64,000 nt of DNA from Mycolicibacter icosiumassiliensis (GTDB lineage Bacteria > Actinomycetota > Actinomycetes > Mycobacteriales > Mycobacteriaceae), in NCBI RefSeq assembly GCF_900078685.2, contig NZ_LT546166.1, positions 1,477,467 through 1,541,466 of the forward strand. The letters are read 5' to 3'. Under the pieces are notes generated by a model, which was not told where the DNA came from, made no database searches, and saw only the letters and a list, made by a program, of their open reading frames with translations. Positions within the stretch are counted from its first letter, which is position 1; each line of letters opens with the position of its first letter. Of this stretch, positions 9,829 through 18,607 are shown in pieces. Position numbers and translations under genes: made by a program.

Positions 9829-11270
9829 GCCGACGCCTCGCTCTCTGGAACCAGGGCCCCGGTGTCCCGGGCGTCCTCGGCGGGCCAGCGTCCGCCGTTC
9901 TCCCAGAAGTGCCGGATGTCTTCCAACTGCCGGCCTTTGGTCTCGGGGGCGTAGCGGTAGACGAAACCCAGACTGAGCATCGCCAGCACCCCGAAGACCG
10001 CGAACGTCCCGGCGCCGCCCAGCGAGGTGAGCATGGTCAGGAAGACCGCGGCGACGATCGCATTGGCCACCAAATCGGAGGTCAGCATCGCCGAGGACCC
10101 CATGGCCCTCATCCTGGCCGGCAGGCTCTCGCCGGCATACACCCACACCAGGGAGCCGAACCCGAAGGTGTAGCCGACGGTGAACAGCAGCACGCCACCG
10201 AACTTGACCGCCGCCAGTGCGTCGCCGAACGTCTCGCCGGCGGCAAACACCGCGACCAGCAGCAGGTTGGCCGCAACCATGGCGGTGATTCCCGACAGCA
10301 GGATCGGCCGTCGGCCGACACGGTCGATGATCGCCACCGAGACGATCATCGCGGCCAGGGCGGCGACCTGTACCAGTGCCGGCAGGATCAGCAACGCGAA
10401 ATCGCCTTCGAAGCCCATCTTCTCGAACAGCCGGGGGCTGTAGTAGACGATCGCGTTGATCCCGGTGATCTGGATGAAGAACCCCAGGGTCACCACGAAC
10501 AGCGTCGCCCGCAGGTAGGGCGGCCGCAGCATCTCCCGCAGCACGCCGACCCCGCCGGCCCGTTCCTCGGCCAGGGTGCGGCCGATCTCGGCCAACTCGC
10601 GCTGCGCGTCGGCCCCCGGTTCGATGAGCCGCAGGGTGCGTTCCGCGTCGTCGACCCGGCCCTTGAGCAGATACCAGCGGGCGGTGTCGGGGACGCGTGC
10701 CAGCAGCAGCGCAACCAGCACCGCCGGGACCGCGGCCAGGCCCAGCATCGCCCGCCAATTGCCGGTGCCGGCCAGCAGATAGGCGAACAGGTAGCCGGCG
10801 ATGATCCCGAGCACGGTGGCCACCCCGTAGGTGACCAGCAGCGCGCCGCGGGCGTGGGCCGGCGCCGACTCGGCCACGAACACCGGGACCACCACTACCG
10901 ATACGCCGATGGTGATACCGAGCAGCAGTCGCGCCACGGTCAGCGTCGACACCGACGTCGCCGCCGCCCCCAGCACCGCAAACACCGCGTAGCCCAACGC
11001 CACCGAGACCATCGAGCGTTTCCGGCCGATCGCGTTGGCCAGCCACCCGCCGGCCATGGCGCCGGCGATCTCACCGATCACCGTCGCGGTAGCGATCAGT
11101 TCCTGCTGGGCCTCGGTCAGCCCGAAATCACGCTCGATGAACAACAGCGCGCCGGCGATATTGGACAGGTCGTAGCCGTAGATGACGCCCACGCTGGCGG
11201 CGGCCACTCCCACCAGCAGCGCCAGCGGCGAGGAGCGGCGCAGTTCGGCGAATCGACCCATCCGGCTCAC
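9825..11270 (-). CDS. sugI: Sugar porter, major facilitator superfamily (SugI-like)
   Basis: This MFS transporter of about 480 residues has twelve hydrophobic segments and sugar-porter signatures: YGYDLSNIAGALLFI in TM1, GRKRSM and RLLLGITIGVSVVVVPVFVAE, the central loop PDTARWYLLKGR, ITGINAIVYYSP in TM7, DRVGRRPILL, and the C-terminal APETKGRQLEDI. GTG at 11270 is the longest start and ATG at 11261 is an alternative. It precedes nagA with an ATGA overlap. The substrate is likely a sugar, perhaps an amino sugar, but is unproven. Confidence 0.92.
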   Translation of the reverse strand: MSRMGRFAELRRSSPLALLVGVAAASVGVIYGYDLSNIAGALLFIERDFGLTEAQQELIATATVIGEIAGAMAGGWLANAIGRKRSMVSVALGYAVFAVLGAAATSVSTLTVARLLLGITIGVSVVVVPVFVAESAPAHARGALLVTYGVATVLGIIAGYLFAYLLAGTGNWRAMLGLAAVPAVLVALLLARVPDTARWYLLKGRVDDAERTLRLIEPGADAQRELAEIGRTLAEERAGGVGVLREMLRPPYLRATLFVVTLGFFIQITGINAIVYYSPRLFEKMGFEGDFALLILPALVQVAALAAMIVSVAIIDRVGRRPILLSGITAMVAANLLLVAVFAAGETFGDALAAVKFGGVLLFTVGYTFGFGSLVWVYAGESLPARMRAMGSSAMLTSDLVANAIVAAVFLTMLTSLGGAGTFAVFGVLAMLSLGFVYRYAPETKGRQLEDIRHFWENGGRWPAEDARDTGALVPESEASA

Positions 11271-11288
11271 GGTAGGGGACGCGGTCGG

Positions 11289-11684
11289 CTACCGAATGCC
11301 CGCGTCGTGGTGCTCGGCCAGGGTTGCGTACCAATAGGTCAGCCCGGCCGCGACGAATTCGACGACGCAGGCCGCGGTGAAGACCGGATGTGGCATGCCG
11401 ACATCGGCCATCGACATCAGCCGGGACACTCCCAGCAGCGCCATGGTGGCGGCCAGCAGGCGTACCGCCCCGGCCGGGATCGGGGAACGCCGAAACGCCT
11501 CGAGGTAGCCGACTCCGAAGCCGATCAGCAGGGCGCCGGCCGCGCGGGTCTCACTGTCCACCGTCGCGTTGACGGCCTGGCCCCCCGGAATGGAGTCCAG
11601 CGAGAACGCCATCCGGCTGATCCCCAGCGCGATCAGCAGCAGCCCGGTGAGCCAGCCGAATGCGCGCAGCGCCTTGATCACCAT
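11289..11684 (-). CDS. DUF4345-like small membrane protein
   Basis: This 131-residue protein has four predicted membrane helices ([70 protein letters not shown]). The repeated LLxALGISRM and LLGVSRLMS pattern is typical of DUF4345. Its start lies seven bases inside the end of dacB1, so it belongs to the dacB1-sugI-nagA transcription unit. No function is known. Confidence 0.8.
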   Translation of the reverse strand: MVIKALRAFGWLTGLLLIALGISRMAFSLDSIPGGQAVNATVDSETRAAGALLIGFGVGYLEAFRRSPIPAGAVRLLAATMALLGVSRLMSMADVGMPHPVFTAACVVEFVAAGLTYWYATLAEHHDAGIR

Positions 11685-12895
11685 GCCGAGCCCCTTCCGG
11701 GGCGGCGGTTCACCGCCCGTGCACCCATAATGAGCCCGAACACCACGATCGTCCCGAAGATGCCCACCCCGACGCGTACCGGCACCGTGTTGTCGGGGGG
11801 TGCCAGCAGCATGGCCTGCGGGTTCGGTGCTTCGGCCGCGGCGCGCGGCGCCACCAGCGACGGGTCCGGCTCGATCAGCGTCCCGACTCGGGTGCCGGGT
11901 GGGACGGAGAAGCCGTAATCGAGCAGCTGCGCGGCCTGCTGCCAGGGCGGGATCGGCTGTCGTGTGCCGCGCAGCAGCACGGCCATCAGCCGGCGTCCGT
12001 CCCGGGTCGCGGCGCCGACGAACGTCTGCCCGGCGTCGTCGGTGTAGCCGGTCTTGCCGCCGAGCGCGCCCGGATAGTTGTAGAGCAGCCGGTTGTCGTT
12101 CTCCAGCTGGTAGCCGGGTGTATCGCCGTAGCCCGGGAAGTCGAAGGTGCGGGTCGCGACGATGTTGGCGAACGCCGGGTTGTTCCAGGCGTAGCGGTAG
12201 AACAGCCCGATGTCGTAGGCCGAGGTGCTCATGCCGGGCCCGTCCAGCCCGGAGGGGGTGGCGGCGCGGGTATCGCGGCCGCCGAGCCGCGCGGCCAGGG
12301 TGTTGATCTTGTGCAGCGCCACATCCCAGCCGCCGAGCTGCATGGCCAAGGCGTGCGCGGCGTCGTTGCCCGATCCCATCAGCAGTCCGTGCAGCAACTG
12401 GTCGACGGTGAAGTGGCCGCCGGGGCCGACACCGACCCGGGTTCCTTCGGCGTTGGCGTCTTCCTGGGTGCCGGCAACCACCATGTTGGGGTCCAGCTCG
12501 TTCAGCGATGCCATCGCGGTCAGCACCTTGATCACACTGGCCGGCCGGTGCCGGCCGTGCGGATCGCGGGCGGCGATCACCGCGCCGCTGTCCAGGTCTG
12601 CCACCAGCCAGGATTCGGCCGAGACCTCGCTGGGTACCGGCGGGGTGTCGGGTGCGGCCACGATCCCGCAGCCGGACAGGGCCTCGCCGCCGACCGGGGT
12701 GGCCGGCACGGGCAGTGGCAGCGGGGGATCGCCGGCTTGGGGCACCTCGGAGGCGTCTACCGCGGGCGGGGTGCTGACCTGATACGGGCAGCCGACCGTT
12801 CCCGCGTTCAGGCCCGGGGTGGGGTCGGCGGTTGCGGCGGGTGCGGCCAACAAGCCGAGCGTCAGCAAGCCGGCGGCGGTGCGTACGAGGAACAT
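11678..12895 (-). CDS. dacB1: D-alanyl-D-alanine carboxypeptidase (penicillin-binding protein, DacB1-like)
   Basis: This 405-residue exported D,D-carboxypeptidase trims peptidoglycan stem peptides. A signal peptide (about residues 1-23) is followed by the catalytic triad of penicillin-binding motifs: SxxK as SVIK near residue 120, SGN near residue 175, and KTG in [11 protein letters not shown] near residue 280. A C-terminal hydrophobic segment ([20 protein letters not shown]) with a basic tail would anchor it to the membrane. Order and neighbours match Rv3330 dacB1. Confidence 0.94.
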   Translation of the reverse strand: MFLVRTAAGLLTLGLLAAPAATADPTPGLNAGTVGCPYQVSTPPAVDASEVPQAGDPPLPLPVPATPVGGEALSGCGIVAAPDTPPVPSEVSAESWLVADLDSGAVIAARDPHGRHRPASVIKVLTAMASLNELDPNMVVAGTQEDANAEGTRVGVGPGGHFTVDQLLHGLLMGSGNDAAHALAMQLGGWDVALHKINTLAARLGGRDTRAATPSGLDGPGMSTSAYDIGLFYRYAWNNPAFANIVATRTFDFPGYGDTPGYQLENDNRLLYNYPGALGGKTGYTDDAGQTFVGAATRDGRRLMAVLLRGTRQPIPPWQQAAQLLDYGFSVPPGTRVGTLIEPDPSLVAPRAAAEAPNPQAMLLAPPDNTVPVRVGVGIFGTIVVFGLIMGARAVNRRPGRGSAW

Positions 12896-12989
12896 TGTCT
12901 GACCACGGTAGGGCAGCGACCCCTCGATATCGGGGAGCCACGCTGTGGCTGGTGGGACGGACGTTGTATTTGTGGCGTGTCGACACGCT

Positions 12990-13358
12990 TTAGTGCTGGA
13001 TTCCCAGAATCAACCCGAGGCCGCGTTCGATTTCCTGCATGGTGTCCGGCAACAGCGTGCCGAGTCGCTCCAGCAGACGGCTGCGAGCCACCGCACGCAC
13101 GCCACGGCAGACCGCGACGCTTTCGGTATCGACGCCCTCGCCCGGCGACACGTGCGGCCGCAGGGGAGTGTGGGCCAGCGAACTCGATACCGGCACCACG
13201 ATGACGAGTTCGTCATCGATACCTGTGAGGAGGTCGTCGACAGACACGACGACCGCGGGGCGATGTTTGCCGGGCTCACCGGCGCGGCCAGCGCCCAGGG
13301 CGACAAGCCAGAGGTCGCCGCGGCGGGGCTCACTCAAGGCCGTCGCCGACGGTGGCAT
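12990..13358 (-). CDS. MazF/PemK-type toxin
   Basis: The 122-residue product has the MazF/PemK core: [12 protein letters not shown], then [13 protein letters not shown], the hydrophobic strand [11 protein letters not shown], and a late helix [19 protein letters not shown]. These toxins are sequence-specific endoribonucleases. It overlaps the upstream antitoxin gene by 29 bases, the usual antitoxin-first arrangement. The inserted locus lies between dacB1 and sigJ. Confidence 0.88.
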   Translation of the reverse strand: MPPSATALSEPRRGDLWLVALGAGRAGEPGKHRPAVVVSVDDLLTGIDDELVIVVPVSSSLAHTPLRPHVSPGEGVDTESVAVCRGVRAVARSRLLERLGTLLPDTMQEIERGLGLILGIQH

Positions 13359-13554
13359 CCCAGTCGCGCAGCTCAGCTAGCGCCGCCTCGGCGCGGGTGG
13401 CGTGGCGCTCGGCTCGGAAGGCGGCCTCCCGCTCGGCGGCGGCGGCCAGTTCGGCGAGCAGGACGGCCATTGAGACACCTCGCTGGCGGGCCTGGGCGGC
13501 CAGCCGGTCTCGGGTCTTTACCGGGACCCGAATCGTGGTAGTCGAGGTAGACAT
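13330..13554 (-). CDS. Ribbon-helix-helix antitoxin (MazE-like)
   Basis: This 74-residue protein starts with a short ribbon-helix-helix DNA-binding segment ([19 protein letters not shown], then [11 protein letters not shown]). It continues into an acidic and Ala-rich helical tail that would wrap the toxin. It is translated first and overlaps the toxin. ATG at 13554 follows a TAGACT box by seven bases, so the mRNA is probably leaderless and autoregulated by the toxin-antitoxin complex. Confidence 0.88.
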   Translation of the reverse strand: MSTSTTTIRVPVKTRDRLAAQARQRGVSMAVLLAELAAAAEREAAFRAERHATRAEAALAELRDWDATVGDGLE

Positions 13555-13561
13555 AATCTGT

Positions 13562-13567
13562 AGTCTA
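13562..13567 (-). promoter_or_regulatory. -10 box for a leaderless antitoxin mRNA
   Basis: Read on the minus strand, TAGACT (TANNNT type) ends seven bases before the antitoxin ATG. Transcription would therefore start on the A of the start codon, as is common in mycobacteria. Confidence 0.55.
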
Positions 13568-13589
13568 ATCCGGCGCCACACCAGGGCGC

Positions 13590-14591
13590 TCATCCAGTCA
13601 GATCGAAGTACGCCAGGCCCGGCCCGGCGATCCGGCCCAGCCACAATCGGCCGTCGGCCTCGACCACGCCGGTGGCCAGGCCGAAGTCGGGGTGTTCGGT
13701 GCGGTACTGGGTCAGCACTCGCCCGTCGTCGGCATCGAAGGCGACCACCCACACCACCGGCGTCGGGTCCGGTAGCCAGCGATAGGGCAGCAGTCGCCAC
13801 AACATCCGGCGCAGCACCGGTGCACGCGGGCTGAGCCAGTCCGACAGCGCGTTGCGATCGGAAACCATCGCGACCCAGATCCGGCCGTCGCGCCCGGTGG
13901 AGATGTTGTCGGGATGGCCGGGAAGTTCGGTGACCAGCGCAGTGATCGAACCCCGGTGAGGGCCGGTCAGCCAGTATTTGGACAGTCGGCGCCCGGTGCT
14001 CTCGGCGAACACCACGGCGGATTCGTCGGCGGTCAGCGTCACACCGTTGGCGAAGTGCAATCCAGTCGCCAGTACGCTCACCGTGCCGTCGGGACTGCGT
14101 TGCAGCAGTGACCCGCTGCCGCGGGCCTCGATCACCGAGCCCTTGTAGTGCTCATAGTGGAACCGGCTGGTGGATTCGGTGAAATAGATTGTGCCATCGG
14201 CCGATTCGACGGCATTGGAGCAGAAGGTCAGCGCTTGTCCCGCCACCTCGCTGACCAGGGTCTCCAGCTGCTGGGTCTGCGGGTCATAACGCAGCAGGCC
14301 GCGGTGGCTGTCACAGATCAGCAGCCGGTGATCGCGGGTGAAAGCCAACCCCAGCGGGCGCCCACCGGTGTCGGTCACCACCCGCGGCGCGCCGCCCGCT
14401 GCGTCGACGGCGATGATGCGGCCGTCCTCGACCCCGGTCCAGATGGTGCCGTCCGCCGCGGCGACCACATCCTCGGGAGCGGTACCGGGAATCTCGACCA
14501 GCCGCAGCGCCGGCGTGGGATCCGGCGGGGGCAATGGCCGTGATCCCGGGGGCTGCCAGCGGACGGGGTCGATAGGCGGCTTGCGGCTCAT
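13590..14591 (-). CDS. SMP-30/strictosidine synthase-like beta-propeller protein
   Basis: The 333-residue product reads as a six-bladed beta-propeller of the SMP-30/gluconolactonase or strictosidine-synthase-like group. Blade motifs repeat, as in EDVVAAADGTIWTGVEDGRI, GLAFTRDHRLLICDSHRGL, SADGTIYFTESTSRF and FANGVTLTADESAVVFAEST, ending GHPDNISTGRDGRIWVAM. There is no signal peptide. Such proteins are hydrolases or lactonases, but the substrate cannot be predicted. It is transcribed away from sigJ. Confidence 0.85.
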   Translation of the reverse strand: MSRKPPIDPVRWQPPGSRPLPPPDPTPALRLVEIPGTAPEDVVAAADGTIWTGVEDGRIIAVDAAGGAPRVVTDTGGRPLGLAFTRDHRLLICDSHRGLLRYDPQTQQLETLVSEVAGQALTFCSNAVESADGTIYFTESTSRFHYEHYKGSVIEARGSGSLLQRSPDGTVSVLATGLHFANGVTLTADESAVVFAESTGRRLSKYWLTGPHRGSITALVTELPGHPDNISTGRDGRIWVAMVSDRNALSDWLSPRAPVLRRMLWRLLPYRWLPDPTPVVWVVAFDADDGRVLTQYRTEHPDFGLATGVVEADGRLWLGRIAGPGLAYFDLTG

Positions 14592-14672
14592 GCCGACGAC
14601 ATTAGAGCCGGGGCCAACGCCAGTTGCCGCGATCGGCCGTCCGGCGGGTTGGCGAGGACTTAGCCTCAGGCG

Positions 14673-14797
14673 ATGCTGGCTGCCGACAAGCCCGAGCCCT
14701 GTTGTGGCACGGCGTCTTGTTGTTCCTGCTGGGCCTGCTTACCGGGCTGGCCACCGGCCGCATTGAGCAATCCCCGCGCCTAGGCTGGTGGCGATGA
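14673..14797 (+). pseudogene. Remnant of a hydroxylaminobenzene-mutase-like membrane gene
   Basis: From 14699 one frame encodes LLWHGVLLFLLGLLTGLATG and stops at 14797. This closely resembles the first membrane helix of HabB-type and related four-helix proteins (LLWHGxxLFLLGLLTG). A possible start ATG at 14673 is in a different frame, so the piece is both frameshifted and cut short. The remnant overlaps the sigJ promoter and start. I infer a decayed gene displaced by or fused into the sigJ upstream region. Confidence 0.5.
14781..14786 (+). promoter_or_regulatory. -10 box giving a leaderless sigJ transcript
   Basis: TAGGCT ends seven bases before the ATG at 14794. A start at that ATG, rather than the GTG at 14788, would give a leaderless mRNA. 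Confidence 0.5.
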
Positions 14798-15708
14798 CGG
14801 CATCGGTGGAGGACTTTGAGGCGTTGCGGCCTCACCTGCTGGCGGTGGCCTACCGGCTCACCGGCATGTTCGCCGACGCCGAGGACATTGTGCAGGACGC
14901 CTGGCTGCGTTTCGACGCCGCCGAGCGTGACCACATCAATGACCCGCGGGCCTGGCTGACCACGGTGGTGAGCCGCCTGGGCCTGGACCGGTTGCGCTCG
15001 GCGGCGCGGCGCCGCGAGTCCTATGCCGGCGAATGGCTGCCCGAGCCGGTGGTGACCGGTGTCGACGACGCGGATCCGCTCTCGGCGGTGGTGGCCGGCG
15101 AAGACGCCCGGTTCGCCGCAATGGTGGTGCTGGAGCGGCTGACTCCCGACCAGCGGGTGGCCTTCGTGCTGCACGACGGGTTCGCGGTGCCGTTCGGCGA
15201 GGTGGCCGGGGTGCTGAACACCACCGAAGCTGCGGCCCGCCAGCTGGCATCACGTGCCCGCAAGGCCGTTACCGCTGATCCGCCGCCGCAACCCGATCCG
15301 CGCCACGACGAGGTGGTCGGGTCACTGATGGCTGCGATGGCCGCCGGTGACCTGGCGGCCGTGGTGGCGTTGTTGCACCCCGACGTGACGTTCACCGGCG
15401 ACGCGAATCGCCGGGCACCGACCGCCCCGCGGGTCATTCACGGTCCGCAGAGGGTGGCCCGATTCCTGCTCGGCCTGGCGCGCCGCTACGGCCCGACCCT
15501 GATCACCGCGAACCAACTGGCGCGGGTCAACGGCGAACTGGGCGCCTACACCCCGGGCGCGCCCGGGGCCGACGGGTTCCCCGAGCTGATGCCGCGCGTC
15601 ACCGCGATGACGGTGCGCGACGGGCGGGTGGTGGCCATCTGGGACATCGCCAACCCGGACAAATTCACCGGGTCTCCGCTTCGTCCCGTGAGCAGATCGG
15701 AGAAATGA
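14794..15708 (+). CDS. sigJ: ECF sigma factor SigJ with C-terminal SnoaL-like domain
   Basis: This extracytoplasmic-function sigma factor of about 304 residues belongs to the ECF41-type group. Region 2 is visible at about 10-75 (LRPHLLAVAYRLTG, ADAEDIVQDAWLRF, DPRAWLTTVVSRLGLDRLRS) and region 4 at about 105-160 (RLTPDQRVAFVLHDGFAVPF, GEVAGVLNTTEAAARQLASR). A SnoaL-like domain follows (LLHPDVTFTGDAN). The close match to mycobacterial SigJ and the gene order support the name. It overlaps the next gene by four bases, so that gene is probably its coupled partner. GTG at 14788 is an alternative start. Confidence 0.93.
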   Translation: MTASVEDFEALRPHLLAVAYRLTGMFADAEDIVQDAWLRFDAAERDHINDPRAWLTTVVSRLGLDRLRSAARRRESYAGEWLPEPVVTGVDDADPLSAVVAGEDARFAAMVVLERLTPDQRVAFVLHDGFAVPFGEVAGVLNTTEAAARQLASRARKAVTADPPPQPDPRHDEVVGSLMAAMAAGDLAAVVALLHPDVTFTGDANRRAPTAPRVIHGPQRVARFLLGLARRYGPTLITANQLARVNGELGAYTPGAPGADGFPELMPRVTAMTVRDGRVVAIWDIANPDKFTGSPLRPVSRSEK

Positions 15709-16202
15709 GCATGCCCAGTAGCACGATGGAGAAAATGGGCGCGTTGATGTTTCGGGCCATGGACAAGATGCGCCATCGCGACGCCTTCGACATCGGAAAT
15801 CCCACCGGTACGGACTTCACCGGCTTCGACAAGTCCCGGCAGATTCTGCTGGTCACGTTCAAGCGCTCGGGTGAGGCGATGCCGAGCCCGATCAACCACG
15901 GCGTCGATGCCGGAAAGCTCTACGTGCGCACCGATGCGTCCACCGGCAAGGTCAAGCGAATCCGCAACAATCCGAACGTCGTGGTGGTGCCCAGCAGCCT
16001 GCGCGGGAAACCCGAAGGGCAACCGGTGGCCGCGATCGCCCGGATTCTGCCCGAGTCCGAGCACGGGCACGCCGAACGGGCGATCGCCGCCAACTGGAGT
16101 CCGGCGATGCGGATCTTCGAGCGCGGTCTGGACAAGGGCAGTGCGGCCGCCGGCATCCCGATCGCCTACATCGAGATCAGCCCCGCGAGTCAGCCTCGTT
16201 GA
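15705..16202 (+). CDS. Deazaflavin/FMN-binding split-barrel oxidoreductase (nitroreductase-like)
   Basis: The 165-residue protein has the split beta-barrel fold of mycobacterial DDN/PPOX-type oxidoreductases: a core ILLVTFKRSGEAMPSPINHG, GKLYVRTDASTGKVKRIRNN, PNVVVVPSS and a C-terminal helix RIFERGLDKG. These proteins bind F420 or FMN. It is coupled to sigJ by an ATGA overlap, so it is probably expressed from the sigJ promoter. Its 3' end overlaps the converging AhpD-like gene by 26 bases. Confidence 0.82.
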   Translation: MSMPSSTMEKMGALMFRAMDKMRHRDAFDIGNPTGTDFTGFDKSRQILLVTFKRSGEAMPSPINHGVDAGKLYVRTDASTGKVKRIRNNPNVVVVPSSLRGKPEGQPVAAIARILPESEHGHAERAIAANWSPAMRIFERGLDKGSAAAGIPIAYIEISPASQPR

Positions 16203-16773
16203 GCCAGGGCACCCGGCAGGCATCCCCGGAGTTGAAGCCCTGCTCGGTGATGCCCAGCGCCGCGTACATCCGGGATCGCATGTTCTCCACCCCGATCTGG
16301 TAGGTCAGCTCGATCACCCCGGCGTCGCCGAACCGGTGCTGCAGATCGACGACCTGTTCGTCGGTGACCGAATGCGGATCGGTGGTCATCGCGTCGGCGT
16401 AGGCGATCGCGGCCCGCTCGTCCTCGCTGTACAGCGGGGAGGTCGCGTAGTCGTCGATCTGCTTGAGCCGGTCGGTGTCGATCCCTTCCAGGCGTTGCAG
16501 CATGGATCCGAAGTCCACGCACCACGAGCAGCCGACGGTGCGGGCGGTCCAGAACACCGCCAGATCCCGCGGGCCGGCCGGCAGCTTGCGCGACGCGGAC
16601 TGCAGCAGGCCCTCATGCACCGCATTGGCCACCAGCAGCCGCGGATGATGCGCGGCGACGGCGAACGGCTCGGGCACTTCACCGAAGCGCCGCTTGGCGT
16701 AGCGGTACATGGCACGCACCAGCATGTTGGTGCGTTTCGGTGGCAGCGGGTCGATGCGAGGTTTGGTAGTCAT
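16177..16773 (-). CDS. Carboxymuconolactone decarboxylase family protein with CxxC
   Basis: This 198-residue AhpD-like helical protein contains FWTARTVGCSWCVDFGSML, a CxxC near residues 78-81 that would act as a redox pair, and later SEDERAAIAYADAMT and IELTYQIGVENMRSRMYAAL. I start at the ATG at 16773 because upstream codons lack family likeness. It converges with the split-barrel oxidoreductase, and ECF41-type sigma factors such as SigJ are often found next to this family. Confidence 0.88.
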   Translation of the reverse strand: MTTKPRIDPLPPKRTNMLVRAMYRYAKRRFGEVPEPFAVAAHHPRLLVANAVHEGLLQSASRKLPAGPRDLAVFWTARTVGCSWCVDFGSMLQRLEGIDTDRLKQIDDYATSPLYSEDERAAIAYADAMTTDPHSVTDEQVVDLQHRFGDAGVIELTYQIGVENMRSRMYAALGITEQGFNSGDACRVPWLNEADSRG

Positions 16774-16830
16774 ACCCGTTAGACGAGACAGCCCGGGAAA
16801 GTGTGACAGCGCTGTCGTGGCCCTGTCGCC

Positions 16831-16885
16831 AACGTGCACTCAGACCGAAAAAGTTGAGGGGCAATTCTCGAACTGAGTGCACGTT
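16831..16885. repeat. Intergenic 13-bp inverted repeat
   Basis: Perfect arms AACGTGCACTCAG (16831-16843) and CTGAGTGCACGTT (16873-16885) enclose 29 bases. Each arm also contains the palindrome GTGCAC. It lies between two minus-strand genes and may be a terminator or an interspersed palindromic element. It is unrelated in sequence to the 3.5 kb and 31.8 kb elements. Confidence 0.7.
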
Positions 16886-16894
16886 CGGCGAACG

Positions 16895-17695
16895 TCAGAT
16901 CAGGAAAGGAACCAGCGCCTTGCGGTCGGTCGGGTAGTCGACGAACTTCTCCTGGTACCACTTGTGGGTGCCCAGGGCCCGGGGGATCAGATTGCCGGCG
17001 GTGATCAGCAGGATGGCAACACCGGGCAGCGCCCAGGTCAGGATCGCAAAGCCCGTCCAGGCCGTCATCTCGCCCAAGTAGGCCGGGCTGGTGACGAACC
17101 GGAAGCCGCCGCCGAACGGGATCCGGTACTCCGCCACATCCGCGCCGCCGGGGTTGTTCTTGTCGCGCAGATTGCGCACGATCGACTCGGAGTTGACCAG
17201 CAGGGCGAATCCGCACAGGTAGACCGCCAGCCCGATCAGGAACCGCGGGTCGGTCAACCAGCCGGTGCCGTACTGGTGAAAGTAGTCGTGGCTGAACAGT
17301 GCACCGTTGAGGTAGCCGTGCATGGACGTGACGAGCATGCCCATCACCACCACCGAGATGTTGAAGGTGCTGCGCTTGCCGGGCACCTGGCGGATCGCCA
17401 GCGGGAAGAACCAGCCGCGGTTGGCGTAGTGCAGCGTCCAGATCCCGGCCAGCACCAGCGACGTCGGCTCGAAGCGGGCCGGCCCGCTCAGATAGGCGAC
17501 CAGAAACACCACCGTCGCTGGGATCTCCATCAGCCACCAGCCGAACTTGGGGTTCAGGTTCAAGCCGAGCTTCGTCGTCGAGAACCGGCCGTAGGAGCTC
17601 TGGCCGAAGAAGCCGCCGATGATCACGAACGCCGCGAAGGCGAACGCTGCGGTCAGGACGGTGTCGTAGACGGTGTTGCCGGTGTACCAGTGCAT
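16895..17695 (-). CDS. Steroid 5-alpha-reductase-like membrane protein
   Basis: This 266-residue protein has about six membrane helices and the C-terminal signature of the 3-oxo-5-alpha-steroid 4-dehydrogenase family: FVTSPAYLGEMTAWTGFAIL, then GNLIPRALGTHKWYQEKF and YPTDRKALVPFLI. NADPH-linked reduction of a steroid or lipid enone is the family role. It starts about 40 bases downstream of sdhB, so it may be read with the sdh operon. The exact substrate is unknown. Confidence 0.88.
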   Translation of the reverse strand: MHWYTGNTVYDTVLTAAFAFAAFVIIGGFFGQSSYGRFSTTKLGLNLNPKFGWWLMEIPATVVFLVAYLSGPARFEPTSLVLAGIWTLHYANRGWFFPLAIRQVPGKRSTFNISVVVMGMLVTSMHGYLNGALFSHDYFHQYGTGWLTDPRFLIGLAVYLCGFALLVNSESIVRNLRDKNNPGGADVAEYRIPFGGGFRFVTSPAYLGEMTAWTGFAILTWALPGVAILLITAGNLIPRALGTHKWYQEKFVDYPTDRKALVPFLI

Positions 17696-17734
17696 GCTCA
17701 GTGTCCTATCACGCCGGGCGTGGGGGCTGGAAAC

Positions 17735-18607
17735 TCAGCGGGCGAACATCAGCGCCCGCTTGACCTCCTGGATCGCCTTGGTGATCTCGATACCGCGCGG
17801 GCAGGCATCCGTGCAGTTGAAGGTGGTGCGGCAGCGCCACACCCCGTCGACCTCGTTGAGGATGTCCAGGCGCTCGGCGGCGGCCTCGTCGCGGCTGTCG
17901 AAGATGAACCGGTGGGCGTTGACGATCGCGGCCGGCCCGAAGTAGGCACCCTCGCTCCAGTACACCGGGCAACTCGTGGTGCAGATGGCGCACAGGATGC
18001 ACTTGGTGGTGTCGTCGTAGCGGTGCCGGTCGGTCTGACTCTGGATGTGTTCACGGGTGGGATGGTTGCCGGAGGTGATCAGGTACGGCTTGATCGCCTT
18101 GTAGGCGTCCATAAACGGTTCCATGTTGACCACGAGGTCTTTTTCCACCGGAAGCCCACGCAGCGGCTCGATGGTCAGCGTCAGCTCCTTGCCCGGCTTC
18201 TTAGGCAGGATGTCGCGCATCAGCAGCTTGCAGGCCAGCTTGTTGTTGCCGTTGACCCGCACCCCGTCGGAGCCGCACACGCCGTGCGCGCAGGACCGGC
18301 GGAAGGTCAGCGTGCCGTCCAGGTAGCTCTTCACGTAGATCAGCAGGTTGAGCAGCCGGTCGGTCGGCAGCGCCGGAACCCGGAAGCTCTGCCAACCGTC
18401 GGTGGCGGCGTAGGCGTCGGGGTTCTCCGGGTTGTACCGAGCGATCTTGAGCGTGACCATCTGCGCGCCCTCGGGGACCGCGGGCAGCGGCGGGTCACCG
18501 GCCGGGGCAGTGTCGACCAGCGCCGCCGGTGCCGCGCTTGTCGATGGCCCCGGCGAGCAGCATCCGCCCTCGGACGAGCAGCAACCGGAGTCAGCTGAGG
18601 AGGACAT
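17735..18607 (-). CDS. sdhB: Succinate dehydrogenase iron-sulfur subunit
   Basis: This 290-residue subunit carries electrons from SdhA to the membrane quinone site. Cluster ligands are clear: the 2Fe-2S motif SCAHGVCGSDGVRVNG near residue 105, and two ferredoxin motifs CILCAICTTSCPVYW and CRTTFNCTDACPRGI. The first 30 or so residues form an unusual Cys-rich extension (SGCCSSEGGCCSPG) that I do not recall in SdhB relatives. Its ATG overlaps the sdhA stop by one base (TGATG). Confidence 0.97.
   Translation of the reverse strand: MSSSADSGCCSSEGGCCSPGPSTSAAPAALVDTAPAGDPPLPAVPEGAQMVTLKIARYNPENPDAYAATDGWQSFRVPALPTDRLLNLLIYVKSYLDGTLTFRRSCAHGVCGSDGVRVNGNNKLACKLLMRDILPKKPGKELTLTIEPLRGLPVEKDLVVNMEPFMDAYKAIKPYLITSGNHPTREHIQSQTDRHRYDDTTKCILCAICTTSCPVYWSEGAYFGPAAIVNAHRFIFDSRDEAAAERLDILNEVDGVWRCRTTFNCTDACPRGIEITKAIQEVKRALMFAR

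Noticed and set aside
8704..11046. Long minus-strand frame spanning nagA and part of sugI
   Set aside because: It joins the true NagA sequence to out-of-frame sugI sequence; the ATGA overlap at 9825-9828 marks the real start.
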